The position numbers were made by a program, and so were the translations under genes. The notes under the pieces are model-generated. The model did not search any database, was not told the origin of the DNA, and saw only the letters and a program-made list of their open reading frames with translations. Positions 24,789 to 33,678 of a stretch of 64,000 nt of DNA are shown here, piece by piece. This stretch comes from Pseudomonas sp. MRSN 12121 (GTDB taxonomy: Bacteria > Pseudomonadota > Gammaproteobacteria > Pseudomonadales > Pseudomonadaceae), in contig NZ_CP010892.1 of assembly GCF_000931465.1 (NCBI RefSeq), positions 5,293,388-5,357,387 of the forward strand, in the 5' to 3' direction. Numbering within the stretch: position 1 is the stretch's first letter; every line of letters begins with the position of its first letter.

Positions 24789-25745
24789 TCAGGCGAGCGC
24801 CTGTTCCAGCGCCACGCCGGCACCGGTCAGGCCGGAATACGGCGCGGTCACCAGCCACACCGGGATGCCCTTGAAGTAATCGCTCATGCAGCCCTTGTCG
24901 GCGAAACAACGGGCAAAGCCGCTCTCGACGAAAAAGTCGGCAAAACGTGGAATCACCCCGCCGACGATGTACACGCCACCGCGCGCGCCAGTGGTCAGCA
25001 CGTTGTTGCCCGCCACCCGGCCCAGCCAGCAGCAGAACTGCTCCAGCACTTCCAGGGCGATGGGGTCGCCGGCCAGGCCGGCCGCGGTGATGGCTTCCGG
25101 GGTGTCGAGCCGCGGCGGGTGGCCGTCCACCGCGCAGATCGCCCGGTACAGCCGCGGCAGGCCGCCGCCGCTGAGGGCGGTCTCGGCGCTGACGTGGCCG
25201 ATCTCGCTGTGCAGGTGCTGCCACAGCTGGGTTTCCCGCGGGCTACTCAACGGCAGGTCGACATGCCCGCCCTCGCCCGGCAAGGCAGCCCAGCGGCCTT
25301 CGCCCAGGTCGAGCAGGGTGCCGACGCCCAGGCCGGTGCCCGGGCCGATCACTACCGCCGGGCGCAGCGGCTCGGCGGTGCCTTCGCAGACCACCCGGAA
25401 CTCGCCCGGCTGCAGCCGGGTCATGCCCAGGGCCATGGCCGAGAAATCATTGACCAGCAGCAGCTCGTCGACCTGCAGGGCCTGGCAGAACGCCTTGCGG
25501 CTCAGGCGCCAGTGATTGTTGGTAAAACGGAATTCGTCGCCGCCGACCGGGCCGGCCACCGACAGGCACACCGCGCCGATCGCCCCCGGCGCCAGGCCGA
25601 GCCCGCCCAGGTAGACGCCGATGGCTTGCTCCGGGCTGGCGTGATCCGCCGTCGCCAGGACCTGGACCGATTCCAGGCACTGGTTTTTCCACAACGCAAA
25701 ACGGGCATTGGTGCCGCCGATGTCACCGACCAGCGCTAGCTTCAC
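24789..25745 (-). CDS. glk: Glucokinase
   Basis: A 318-residue bacterial glucokinase (ROK-unrelated Glk family) that phosphorylates imported glucose. The N-terminal ATP motif GDIGGTNARFAL (8-19), VNDFSAMALG with the catalytic aspartate, and GPGTGLGVGTL are intact. Its start overlaps the end of edd by four bases, so edd-glk is an operon. Its product feeds Zwf. Confidence 0.96.
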   Translation of the reverse strand: MKLALVGDIGGTNARFALWKNQCLESVQVLATADHASPEQAIGVYLGGLGLAPGAIGAVCLSVAGPVGGDEFRFTNNHWRLSRKAFCQALQVDELLLVNDFSAMALGMTRLQPGEFRVVCEGTAEPLRPAVVIGPGTGLGVGTLLDLGEGRWAALPGEGGHVDLPLSSPRETQLWQHLHSEIGHVSAETALSGGGLPRLYRAICAVDGHPPRLDTPEAITAAGLAGDPIALEVLEQFCCWLGRVAGNNVLTTGARGGVYIVGGVIPRFADFFVESGFARCFADKGCMSDYFKGIPVWLVTAPYSGLTGAGVALEQALA

Positions 25746-27568
25746 TTAAGGTTCTCCAGGGCAGAGGTAAAGGCGCTGGCGCCTTGCTCCGCCGAGCTGA
25801 AGGCCATGCGCATGAAACCGAACAATTCGCGGCCGGTGCCGACATTGTTGCCCAGCAGGCCCCGGGCCGGTTCACGGGCGGCGAATTCGTCGGCGTCTAC
25901 CTTAAGCTCCAGCGTGCCCTTTACGCCATCCACACGAATGATGTCGCCATCGCGCACCCGCGCCAGCGCCCCGCCGACCTGGGCTTCCGGGCTGACGTGG
26001 ATCGCCGCCGGGATCTTGCCCGAAGCCCCGGACATGCGCCCGTCGGTCACCAGCGCGACCTTGAAGCCGCGGTCCTGCAGCACACCGAGGAACGGCGTCA
26101 TCTTGTGCAGTTCGGGCATGCCGTTGGAGCGCGGCCCCTGGAAGCGCATCACCGCGACGAAGTCCTTCTCCAGTTCGCCGGCCTTGAACGCGTCGGCCAG
26201 GTCCTGCTGGTCCTGGAACACCACCGCCGGGGCCTCGACGATCTGGTGCTGCAACGCCACCGCGGAGACTTTCATCACCCCGCGCCCGAGGTTGCCTTCC
26301 ATCACCCGCAGCCCGCCTTCCGGCGAGAACGCGCGGGCCACCGGACGCAGGATGTTTTCGTCGAGGCTTTCGATCGGGCCGTCGCGCCACACCAGCTTGC
26401 CATTGTCCAGGAACGGCTCCTGGGTGTAGCGGCTCAGGCCACGGCCGGCCACGGTGTTGACGTCTTCATGGAGCAGGCCGGCTTCCAGCAGCTCGCGGAT
26501 CAGGAACGCCATGCCGCCCGCAGCCTGGAAGTGGTTGATGTCGGCCTTGCCGTTCGGATAGACGTGGGACAGGGTCGGCACCACTTCGGAGAGGTCGGCC
26601 ATGTCCTGCCAGGTCAGCTGGATGCCGGCCGCCTGGGCGATCGCCGGCATGTGCAGGGTGTGGTTGGTCGAGCCGCCGGTGGCGTGCAGGGCGACGATGG
26701 AGTTGACCAGCGAACGCTCGTCGACGATCTCGCCGATCGGCGTGAAGTTGCCGCTCTGCCTGGTCAGGCGGGTAACCTGCTGCGCCGCCTCGTAAGTCAG
26801 GGCATCACGCAACGGCGTGTAGGGGTTGACGAAGGAGGCGCCCGGCAAGTGCAGGCCCATGACCTCCATCAGCAGCTGGTTGGTGTTGGCGGTGCCGTAG
26901 AAGGTGCAGGTGCCCGGGCTGTGATAGGACTTCATCTCCGACTCCAGCAGCTCTTCGCGGGTGGCCTTGCCTTCGGCATAGCGCTGGCGCACGTCGGCCT
27001 TTTCCTTGTTGGAAATCCCCGACGGCATCGGCCCGCCCGGCACGAAGATGGTCGGCAGGTGGCCGAAGCGCAACGCGCCCATCATCAGGCCCGGGACGAT
27101 CTTGTCGCAGATGCCGAGCATCAGCGCGGCGTCGAACATGTTGTGCGACAGCGCCACCGCGGTGGACAAGGCGATCACCTCGCGGCTCGGCAGGCTCAGT
27201 TCCATGCCGGCCTCGCCCTGGGTCACGCCGTCGCACATGGCGGGCGTGCCTCCGGCGAACTGGCCGACCGAGCCCATCTCGCGCAGGGCCTTCTTGATCT
27301 GTTCGGGGAAGTGTTCGTACGGCTGGTGCGCCGAAAGCATGTCGTTATATGACGAAACGATCGCCACGTTGGCGGCATTCATAATCCGCAGGCTGTGCTT
27401 GTCTTCGGCGCCGCACCCGGCGACACCGTGGGCGAAGTTCGCACACTGCAGCTTGCCCCGTTGCGGACCGTCGCTGGCAGCGCCGCGGATCAGGGCGAGA
27501 TAAGCCTCGCGAGTGGCGCGACTGCGGGCGACAAGCCGTTCGGTGACCTCAAGAACGCGGGGATGCAT
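25742..27568 (-). CDS. edd: Phosphogluconate dehydratase
   Basis: The 608-residue iron-sulphur dehydratase of the IlvD/Edd family converts 6-phosphogluconate to KDPG for Eda. The family cysteine motifs are present (AGCGAEDKHS, LGICDKIVPG, SPGTCTFYGTANTN), as are GGSTNHTLH and the C-terminal TDGRMSGASGKIPAAIHVSPE. It is the first gene of edd-glk, divergent from gap, with HexR-type sites in the 221-base gap. The ATG at 27568 follows TGGAG. Confidence 0.97.
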   Translation of the reverse strand: MHPRVLEVTERLVARSRATREAYLALIRGAASDGPQRGKLQCANFAHGVAGCGAEDKHSLRIMNAANVAIVSSYNDMLSAHQPYEHFPEQIKKALREMGSVGQFAGGTPAMCDGVTQGEAGMELSLPSREVIALSTAVALSHNMFDAALMLGICDKIVPGLMMGALRFGHLPTIFVPGGPMPSGISNKEKADVRQRYAEGKATREELLESEMKSYHSPGTCTFYGTANTNQLLMEVMGLHLPGASFVNPYTPLRDALTYEAAQQVTRLTRQSGNFTPIGEIVDERSLVNSIVALHATGGSTNHTLHMPAIAQAAGIQLTWQDMADLSEVVPTLSHVYPNGKADINHFQAAGGMAFLIRELLEAGLLHEDVNTVAGRGLSRYTQEPFLDNGKLVWRDGPIESLDENILRPVARAFSPEGGLRVMEGNLGRGVMKVSAVALQHQIVEAPAVVFQDQQDLADAFKAGELEKDFVAVMRFQGPRSNGMPELHKMTPFLGVLQDRGFKVALVTDGRMSGASGKIPAAIHVSPEAQVGGALARVRDGDIIRVDGVKGTLELKVDADEFAAREPARGLLGNNVGTGRELFGFMRMAFSSAEQGASAFTSALENLK

Positions 27569-27689
27569 GTGTAGAACTCCAGGCTAACGGATATGGCGAC
27601 CTGTTTGTCTAGGCTGACCAGAACACCCGCCGCACAGGGGATAGCGGAGGGTTTCCTGACCATTCGGACCAGTTGATTCAGGTCACTCG

Positions 27690-27704
27690 TTGTAGATAAA
27701 ACAA
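27690..27704. promoter_or_regulatory. HexR operator candidate, edd side
   Basis: TTGT-AGATAAA-ACAA fits the TTGT-N7/8-ACAA consensus reported for Pseudomonas HexR. It lies about 122 bases from the edd start. Confidence 0.65.
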
Positions 27705-27751
27705 AATACTGCCACCAAAAAGGCTTGTTTTCTATTTTTTTGCGAATAATC

Positions 27752-27766
27752 TTGTAATTCCAACAA
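27752..27766. promoter_or_regulatory. HexR operator candidate, gap side
   Basis: TTGT-AATTCCA-ACAA is a second exact fit to TTGT-N7-ACAA, 62 bases centre to centre from the first. It lies 24 bases before the gap start and overlaps an AACAACAA motif at 27762-27769. Confidence 0.65.
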
Positions 27767-27769
27767 CAA
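27762..27769 (+). promoter_or_regulatory. Crc/Hfq-type CA motif before gap
   Basis: AACAACAA, 20 bases upstream of the gap ATG and overlapping the HexR-type operator. It is in the RNA only if transcription starts upstream of it. Confidence 0.35.
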
Positions 27770-27789
27770 AATTTAGCAGGCGCTTTTCA

Positions 27790-28794
27790 ATGACTCTACG
27801 AATCGCAATCAATGGTTTTGGCCGTATCGGCCGCAACGTCCTGCGCGCACTTTATACCCAAGGCTATCGTCAGGACCTGCAGATCGTCGCCATCAACGAT
27901 CTGGGGGACAGTTCGATCAATGCCCACCTGCTCAAATACGACACCGTCCACGGCACCTTCGATGCCGAGGTGCAGCACGATCAGGAAAGCCTGACCGTCA
28001 ATGGCGACCGGATCGCCGTCAGCGCCATCCGCAACCCGGCCGAACTGCCCTGGGCCGCCGAGAAAATCGACGTGGTCTTCGAATGCACCGGTCTGTTCAC
28101 CGACCGTGCCAAGGCCGCCGCGCATATCAGCGCCGGCGCGCGCAAAGTGATCATTTCCGCCCCGGCCAAAGGCGCCGACGCCACCGTGGTGTATGGCGTG
28201 AACCACGACATTCTGCGCCAGTCGCACCAGATCATTTCCAACGCGTCGTGCACCACCAACTGCCTGGCGCCGGTGGCCCAGGTGCTGAACCGCGAGCTGG
28301 GCATCGAAAGCGGGCTGATGACCACCATCCACGCCTACACCAACGACCAGAACCTGACCGACGTCTATCACAGCGATCCGTACCGCGCGCGCTCGGCCAC
28401 CCAGAACATGATCCCGAGCAAGACCGGCGCCGCCGAAGCGGTGGGCCTGGTGCTGCCGGAGCTGGCAGGCAAGCTGACCGGCATGGCGGTGCGGGTGCCG
28501 GTGATCAACGTATCGCTGGTGGACCTGACCGTGCAGCTCAAGCGCGACACCACCAGCGAAGAGGTCAACGCCCTGCTCAAGAGCGCCAGCCAGCATTCGA
28601 AGATCCTCGGCTACAACCACCTGCCGCTGGTCTCCAGCGACTTCAACCACAACCCGCTGTCGTCGATCTTCGACGCCAACCACACCAAGGTCAGCGGCGG
28701 CAGGCTGCTCAAGGTACTGGCCTGGTATGACAACGAGTGGGGCTTCTCCAACCGCATGCTGGATAACTGCCTGGCCCTGTGCAACGCCGAGTAA
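27790..28794 (+). CDS. gap: Glyceraldehyde-3-phosphate dehydrogenase, type I
   Basis: A 334-residue GAPDH. The NAD-binding start is RIAINGFGRIGR and the catalytic cysteine is Cys154 (SNASCTTNCLAP), followed by the histidine in TIHAYTNDQNLTD. In Pseudomonas this HexR-regulated copy oxidises the triose phosphate made by Eda. It is divergent from edd. It is the last gene of the glucose cluster on this side. Confidence 0.95.
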   Translation: MTLRIAINGFGRIGRNVLRALYTQGYRQDLQIVAINDLGDSSINAHLLKYDTVHGTFDAEVQHDQESLTVNGDRIAVSAIRNPAELPWAAEKIDVVFECTGLFTDRAKAAAHISAGARKVIISAPAKGADATVVYGVNHDILRQSHQIISNASCTTNCLAPVAQVLNRELGIESGLMTTIHAYTNDQNLTDVYHSDPYRARSATQNMIPSKTGAAEAVGLVLPELAGKLTGMAVRVPVINVSLVDLTVQLKRDTTSEEVNALLKSASQHSKILGYNHLPLVSSDFNHNPLSSIFDANHTKVSGGRLLKVLAWYDNEWGFSNRMLDNCLALCNAE

Positions 28795-28810
28795 GCCCAC
28801 CGCCTGCGAC

Positions 28811-28895
28811 GCGGGAGCGGCCGCAGACTGCGATCTTTTGAACTTCAACCGGAGCTTCAAGCGCGCAAAGATCGCAGCCTCGGCCGCTCCTGCAG
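28811..28895. repeat. Inverted repeat after gap (GGGAGCGGCC/GGCCGCTCC type)
   Basis: The arms GCGGGAGCGGCC...CTGCGATCTTT and AAAGATCGCAG...GGCCGCTCCTGC can fold into a long hairpin. It probably serves as the 3' end of the gap message; only one copy is in the window. Confidence 0.65.
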
Positions 28896-29010
28896 ACACC
28901 ATCGCCGCAGGAACCCCACCGATCGCTATCAGCCTCATCCAGGCCGGCATGGGCGCGCGCCAGCGCACCGCCACGGACGTCGATAATCCACTCGGGGCTT
29001 GACCGCCAGC

Positions 29011-29035
29011 GCAGATGATAAGCATTATCATCTGC
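29011..29035. promoter_or_regulatory. Fur box upstream of the ECF sigma factor gene
   Basis: The core GATGATAAGCATTATCATC (29014-29032) resembles the 19-base Fur consensus GATAATGATAATCATTATC and is symmetric except at the centre; symmetry extends to 25 bases. It is 27 bases before the GTG start, so iron-replete Fur would block transcription. Confidence 0.85.
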
Positions 29036-29058
29036 TGCACATTCAGCCGGGTCCCGTT

Positions 29059-29577
29059 GTGAGCCAATCGCACTTCAATCATGTTTTTCTCGCCCAGCGC
29101 GTTTCCCTGCTGCGCACGTTGCAACGGATGGTCAACAATCCCAGCACCGCCGAGGACCTGCTGCAGGAAACCTACCTGCGCGTGACCCGGGCCCTGAGCG
29201 AGCGGGCCATCGATCACCTTGAACCCTTCGTCTTCCAGACCGCCCGTAACCTGGCGCTGGATCACCTGCGCTCGCGACGCATCCAGGCCCGTACTCTGCT
29301 CGAAGACGTGCCGCCGGAGGTAGTCGAGAGCGTTGCCGCGCCCCTGAGCAGCGCCGAGGATGCCGCCCATGCCGAACAGTTGCTGGAACGCCTGAACATG
29401 AGCCTTGCCCAACTCAGCCCACGCCAACAGCAGATCTTCATCCTCAGCCGCCTGCACGGCCACAGTTACCAGGAAATCGCCGAAAAGCTCGCGGTCTCGC
29501 AGAGCACGGTGCAGAAGGAACTGAAGCTGATCATGGCGATCTGCATTGGCGTCGCCGAGCGCCTGAACGGTCATTGA
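29059..29577 (+). CDS. FecI-type ECF sigma factor of a haem uptake signalling system (HxuI/HasI-like)
   Basis: A 172-residue ECF sigma factor. Region 2 (STAEDLLQETYLRVTRAL, FVFQTARNLALDHLRSRR) and region 4 (LSPRQQQIFILSRLHGHSYQEIAEKLAVS) are clear. It would direct RNA polymerase to the receptor gene downstream when haem is sensed. The start is taken as GTG at 29059; an in-frame TTG at 28999 would place the Fur box inside the coding region. It is followed by anti-sigma and receptor genes, the HxuI-HxuR-HxuA order of P. aeruginosa. Low-iron control by Fur is indicated. Confidence 0.88.
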   Translation: MSQSHFNHVFLAQRVSLLRTLQRMVNNPSTAEDLLQETYLRVTRALSERAIDHLEPFVFQTARNLALDHLRSRRIQARTLLEDVPPEVVESVAAPLSSAEDAAHAEQLLERLNMSLAQLSPRQQQIFILSRLHGHSYQEIAEKLAVSQSTVQKELKLIMAICIGVAERLNGH

Positions 29578-29667
29578 GGCGGCCGCCACGCCCCTTTGCT
29601 ACCCTTGAGCGCCCTGCGCCCTCTCTCTGAAAAAACAGCCGTGCACAGACACAGCCGAGGAACACCC

Positions 29668-30651
29668 GTGACGGATATCCACCGTACCCAGTCGACCGCC
29701 CAGGCCGGGGCAACGCCGACTAGCGACAGCCCGGACCAGGCTATGGACCAGGCCTTGGACTGGCTGATCCTGCTGGAGAACCCGAGCCCGGAACAGACCC
29801 GGCAATTCCATCACTGGCTCAACGCCTCGCCGCTGCACGGCGCCGCCTTCGACAAGGCCCAGGCGATCTGGAACGGCCCGCAGATCGTGCGCTGCGCGCA
29901 AAGCCTGGACCAACGGAAAACCCGGCCCGGCGTGCTCGCGCGCCTGCGCCCGCACTGGCGGCCGCTGGCCACCGCGGCGGTGCTGATCCTCGGCCTGTTC
30001 AGTTTCAGCAATCTGCCCCTGCGCCTGCAGGCCGACCACCTGACGGTGGTTGGCGAACGCCAGCGCCTGCAACTGGAGGACGGCTCGAAAGTCCTGCTCA
30101 ACACCAATTCGGCGTTCTCCAGCACCATCGACGAACGCCAGCGCGTGGCCCGCCTGTACCAGGGCGAAGCGTTCTTCGAGATTGCAGCCAGCCGCGGCCA
30201 GCCCCTGGAACTCGATGCCGGCCCGGTTCGCGCCAGTGTGCGCGATACCGATTTCGCGGTGCGCTACCTGGACGGCGTGGCCCAGGTCCGGGTGCAGCGC
30301 GGCGACGTCGACCTGCGCGCCACCCACGACGATGCCCGGGTGCGCCTGACGGCCGGCGAGAGCATCCGCATCGGTCCCAACGGTTTCGACCGCCCGGCCA
30401 GGCTCGACCCGGCCAAGGACCTGGCCTGGGTCCAGGGCCGGCTGGTGTTCGAGAACTGCCCGCTGGGCCAGGTGCTGGCCGAACTGCGCCGCTATTACCC
30501 GGGCTGGATCATCAACAACAACGAGCGCCTGGCCGATGTCGCCGTCACCGGCAACTACCGCCTCGACCAGCCGCTGGACGTGCTGCGCTCTTTGGCGCAC
30601 ATCACCTCGGCGCACCTGGAGGAATTCCCGGCGTTGGTGATTCTCAACTAG
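29668..30651 (+). CDS. FecR-type anti-sigma regulator (HxuR-like)
   Basis: A 327-residue membrane regulator. The N-terminal cytoplasmic DUF4880-type segment (QALDWLILLENPSPEQTRQFHHWL...) binds the sigma factor, one membrane helix lies near 93-112, and a periplasmic FecR domain follows (GERQRLQLEDGSKVLLNTNSAF is split around residue 130). The C-terminal STN-like part contacts the receptor. The GTG start at 29668 follows CGAGGAAC. The stop codon TAG takes its G from the first base of a repeat element (30651), so the C-terminus may have been reset by insertion. Confidence 0.87.
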   Translation: MTDIHRTQSTAQAGATPTSDSPDQAMDQALDWLILLENPSPEQTRQFHHWLNASPLHGAAFDKAQAIWNGPQIVRCAQSLDQRKTRPGVLARLRPHWRPLATAAVLILGLFSFSNLPLRLQADHLTVVGERQRLQLEDGSKVLLNTNSAFSSTIDERQRVARLYQGEAFFEIAASRGQPLELDAGPVRASVRDTDFAVRYLDGVAQVRVQRGDVDLRATHDDARVRLTAGESIRIGPNGFDRPARLDPAKDLAWVQGRLVFENCPLGQVLAELRRYYPGWIINNNERLADVAVTGNYRLDQPLDVLRSLAHITSAHLEEFPALVILN

Positions 30652-30826
30652 GCCCTGTCCAAAAAGTGGCTGCGCGCTGGACGCCTTCGGCGTTACGCGG
30701 GCCATGCTGCGTTAAAAACAGGCTCGGAATGCTCATGTAGGCCCCTACAGTCGGACGCGACCCCGGCCGTTCCTCGCCTGTTTTTGCCTTGCCTGACCTT
30801 CGCTCGCCTACTTTTTGCACAGAGCC
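30651..30826. mobile_element. MITE-like palindromic element, copy 2
   Basis: A 176-bp relative of the element at 14668-14821. Ends are GGCCCTGTCCAAAAAGT and the complement of GGCTCTGTGCAAAAAGT. The inner 120 bases are nearly identical to copy 1, and the extra length is a small CGCCTTCGGCG hairpin insert in the left arm. It starts at TA|GG, exactly where the FecR-type gene gets its TAG stop. It contains no gene. Confidence 0.7.
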
Positions 30827-30880
30827 TGGAACGCATTTATTTTTACGCGATCGCCACCGGTCGTTCGTCTCGTTATAGCC

Positions 30881-30899
30881 AATGCAATTGATTCGCATT
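30881..30899. promoter_or_regulatory. Fur-box-like site upstream of the haem receptor
   Basis: AATGCAATTGATTCGCATT has AATGC/GCATT symmetry and resembles Pseudomonas Fur boxes of the TGATTCGCATT type. It is 53 bases before the receptor start and would allow separate iron control, with the sigma-factor promoter nearby. Confidence 0.5.
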
Positions 30900-30951
30900 A
30901 AAAACGGCGAATCAGCACCTATAAAGATTCGTGCGACACGGAGCGCTATCG

Positions 30952-33543
30952 ATGTCCTCTCGCCTCAACAGCCGGTCCTCTGCTTCCCGCCCGGCCCGCC
31001 TGCAGCACTGCACACTGTCCCTGCTGACCGCCGCCATCCTGCTGGCCGGGGCCCAGGCCGCGCCGGTCATGGCCGCCAACGCGCCAGCCCAGCCGACGCG
31101 CAACATGGGCGACTACCAGTTCGCCATCGACCAGCAGCCGCTGGTCTCGGCGCTCAATGCCTTCACCGCCGTCACCGGCTGGCAGGTCGGCCTGCCGGCG
31201 GAACTGGGCGAAGGCATCGCCTCCCCCGGCGTGCACGGCTCGCTGCCCGCGGAAAAAGCCCTCGACCGCCTGTTGCTGGGCACCAACCTGAGCTACCGCA
31301 AGCTGGGCAGCAACAACATCGTCCTGGAAAAACGCGCCGCCGGCGGCGCCCTCAACCTGCAACAGGTGACCATCAGCGCCACGCGCCAGGAACAGGACGT
31401 CAACAGCGTGCCCAGCACCGTGACCGTGCACGACCGCCAGGACCTGGACCGCAACAACGTCAACACGATCAAGGAACTGGTGCGCTACGAGCCGGGCGTT
31501 TCGGTCGGCGGCGCCGGCCAGCGCGGCGGCATCAGCGGCTACAACATCCGCGGCATCGATGGCGACCGCATCCTCACCCAGGTCGATGGCGTCGAGATTC
31601 CCAACAGCTTCTTCAACGGCCCCTACGCCAAGACCCAGCGCAACTACGTCGACCCGGAAATCGTCAAGCGCGTGGAAATCCTCCGCGGCCCGGCGTCGGT
31701 GCTGTACGGCAGCAACGCCATCGGCGGCGCGGTCAGCTATTTCACCCTCGACCCGGACGACATCATCAAGCCAGGCCAGGACGTCGGCGCCCGCCTGAAG
31801 ACCGGCTACAGCTCGGCGGACGACAGCTGGCTGAAATCCGCCACCGTGGCCGGCCGCCACGGCGAGTTCGACGGCCTGCTGCACTTCAGCCAGCGCGACG
31901 GCCATGAAACCGACTCCTACGGCAGCCACAACGGCACGGGCCTGGCGCGCACCGCCGCCAACCCGGAAGACGTGCGCACCAGCAACGTGCTGGCCAAGGC
32001 CGGCTGGAACTACGCCGACGACGCACGCCTGGGCCTGACCTACGAGAAGTACAAGGACGATCGCGACACCAACCAGAAAAGCGCCGTGGGCGGCCCGTTC
32101 AATGCCGGCCAGCCGCTGGGCATGTACCGTTCGCGCACCGGCAACGACACCATCACCCGCGAACGCTTCGGCCTGGAAAACAGCTTCGCGCTCGACAGCC
32201 TGGTGGCCGACCACATCAAGTGGAGCCTGAACTACCAGATCGCCAAGACCGACCAGAGCACCCTGGAGAACTACTTCCCGTTCACCCGCAACGTCATGCG
32301 CAGCCGCCAGACCCTCTACGAAGAAAAGCAGTGGGTCCTCGACGCCCAGGCCGACAAGGCCTTCGCCATCGGTGACACCGAGCACCTGCTGACCTACGGC
32401 ACCACCCTCAAGCAGGAAAAGGTCACCGGCTCGCGCAGCGGCAGCGGCACCTGCCTGGCGGTCGGCCGCGGGTGCACGGCGGTGGGCGCCATCAGCCCGG
32501 CCGACGTGCTGAAAAAGTCCAGCGACTTCCCGGACCCGACCATCAACACCTACAGCCTGTTCGCCCAGGACCAGATCAGCTGGAACCGGTGGACCTTCCT
32601 GCCGGGCCTGCGTTACGACTACACCCAGCTCAAGCCGCACGTGACCCAGGAGTTCCTCAACACCGTGGCCGCCGACGGCCAGGGCACGGTGAGCGACAAG
32701 AACAAGACCTGGCACCGGGTCTCGCCCAAGTTCGGCCTGACCTACGCCCTGACCGACCAGTACACCTGGTACGGCCAGTACGCCGAGGGCTTCCGCACGC
32801 CGAGCGCCAAGGCGCTGTACGGCCGCTTCGAGAACAACACCACCGGCTACCGCGTGGAACCGAACTCGAACCTGGAACCGGAGAAAAGCCAGAGCTACGA
32901 GACCGGCCTGCGCGGCAACTTCGAGTCCGGCAACTTCGACGTGGCGGTGTTCTATAACAAGTACCGCGATTTCATCAACGAAGACGCGGTGACGCCCGGC
33001 TACAACGAGCTGACCTTCCAGAGCAACAACATCAAGCACGCCACCATCAAGGGCGTGGAGGTCAAGGGCCGGCTCAACCTCGACGCCCTGGGCGCACCGC
33101 AAGGCCTCTACACCCAGGGTTCGGTGGCTTACGCCTACGGGCGCAACAACGACACCGGCGAGCCGCTGAACGCGGTCAACCCGCTGACCGGCGTGTTCGG
33201 CCTGGGCTACGACCAGGACCACTACGGCGCGCTGCTCAGCTGGACCCTGGTGAAGAAGAAGGACCGCGTCGACGACACCAGCTTCAAGACCCCGGACGGC
33301 ACCAGCGGCCAGTTCAAGACCCCGGGCTATGGCGTGCTCGACCTGACCGGCTTCTACAAGGTCACCGACGACGTCACCGTCAGCGCCGGCATCTACAACC
33401 TGGCCGACAAGAAGTACTGGCTGTGGGACGACGTGCGCGGTTACGACAGCGTGGGCGAGGCGGCGGTGCTCAGCCCCGCCAACCTCGACCGCCTGACCCA
33501 GCCGGGCCGCAACTTCGCGGTCAACCTGATCTGGGATATCTGA
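30952..33543 (+). CDS. TonB-dependent haem receptor with N-terminal signalling domain (HxuA/HasR-like)
   Basis: An 863-residue outer-membrane receptor. The signal peptide ends near residue 44 (VMAANA|PAQ). A secretin/TonB short N-terminal domain follows (about 55-105, YQFAIDQQPLVSALNAF), which signals to the FecR-type protein. The plug (about 115-235, with RGIDGDRILTQVDGVEIP) and a 22-strand barrel ending LIWDI complete it. The haemoglobin/haem receptor family is indicated by the YAEGFRTPSAKALYG and NPNLEPEKSQ-like segment. The ATG at 30952 follows CGGAG. A strong terminator lies 12 bases after the stop. Confidence 0.9.
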   Translation: MSSRLNSRSSASRPARLQHCTLSLLTAAILLAGAQAAPVMAANAPAQPTRNMGDYQFAIDQQPLVSALNAFTAVTGWQVGLPAELGEGIASPGVHGSLPAEKALDRLLLGTNLSYRKLGSNNIVLEKRAAGGALNLQQVTISATRQEQDVNSVPSTVTVHDRQDLDRNNVNTIKELVRYEPGVSVGGAGQRGGISGYNIRGIDGDRILTQVDGVEIPNSFFNGPYAKTQRNYVDPEIVKRVEILRGPASVLYGSNAIGGAVSYFTLDPDDIIKPGQDVGARLKTGYSSADDSWLKSATVAGRHGEFDGLLHFSQRDGHETDSYGSHNGTGLARTAANPEDVRTSNVLAKAGWNYADDARLGLTYEKYKDDRDTNQKSAVGGPFNAGQPLGMYRSRTGNDTITRERFGLENSFALDSLVADHIKWSLNYQIAKTDQSTLENYFPFTRNVMRSRQTLYEEKQWVLDAQADKAFAIGDTEHLLTYGTTLKQEKVTGSRSGSGTCLAVGRGCTAVGAISPADVLKKSSDFPDPTINTYSLFAQDQISWNRWTFLPGLRYDYTQLKPHVTQEFLNTVAADGQGTVSDKNKTWHRVSPKFGLTYALTDQYTWYGQYAEGFRTPSAKALYGRFENNTTGYRVEPNSNLEPEKSQSYETGLRGNFESGNFDVAVFYNKYRDFINEDAVTPGYNELTFQSNNIKHATIKGVEVKGRLNLDALGAPQGLYTQGSVAYAYGRNNDTGEPLNAVNPLTGVFGLGYDQDHYGALLSWTLVKKKDRVDDTSFKTPDGTSGQFKTPGYGVLDLTGFYKVTDDVTVSAGIYNLADKKYWLWDDVRGYDSVGEAAVLSPANLDRLTQPGRNFAVNLIWDI

Positions 33544-33554
33544 CCCCGGACCTC

Positions 33555-33593
33555 CTCACTGCGCTTTTTCGATGGGCGCAGTGAGGATTTTTT
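33555..33593 (+). terminator. Rho-independent terminator of the haem receptor gene
   Basis: The stem CTCACTGCGC/GCGCAGTGAG is closed by an 11-base loop and followed by GATTTTTT. Confidence 0.92.
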
Positions 33594-33678
33594 ACGCTAC
33601 CGCGTCTTCTTGTTCGTCTAGTTAGCAAACGTCTCTCGTTCTCAGTCACCTTCGTTTTCACTGCCCAAGGACATCGTC

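Noticed and set aside
28999..29058. Upstream TTG start for the ECF sigma factor
   Set aside because: It would place the Fur box inside the coding region; the GTG at 29059 is more plausible.
30946..33222. 758-codon minus-strand open frame opposite the haem receptor
   Set aside because: Long only because the receptor gene has high GC and biased third positions; low-complexity Val/Gly/Ala product and no ribosome site.
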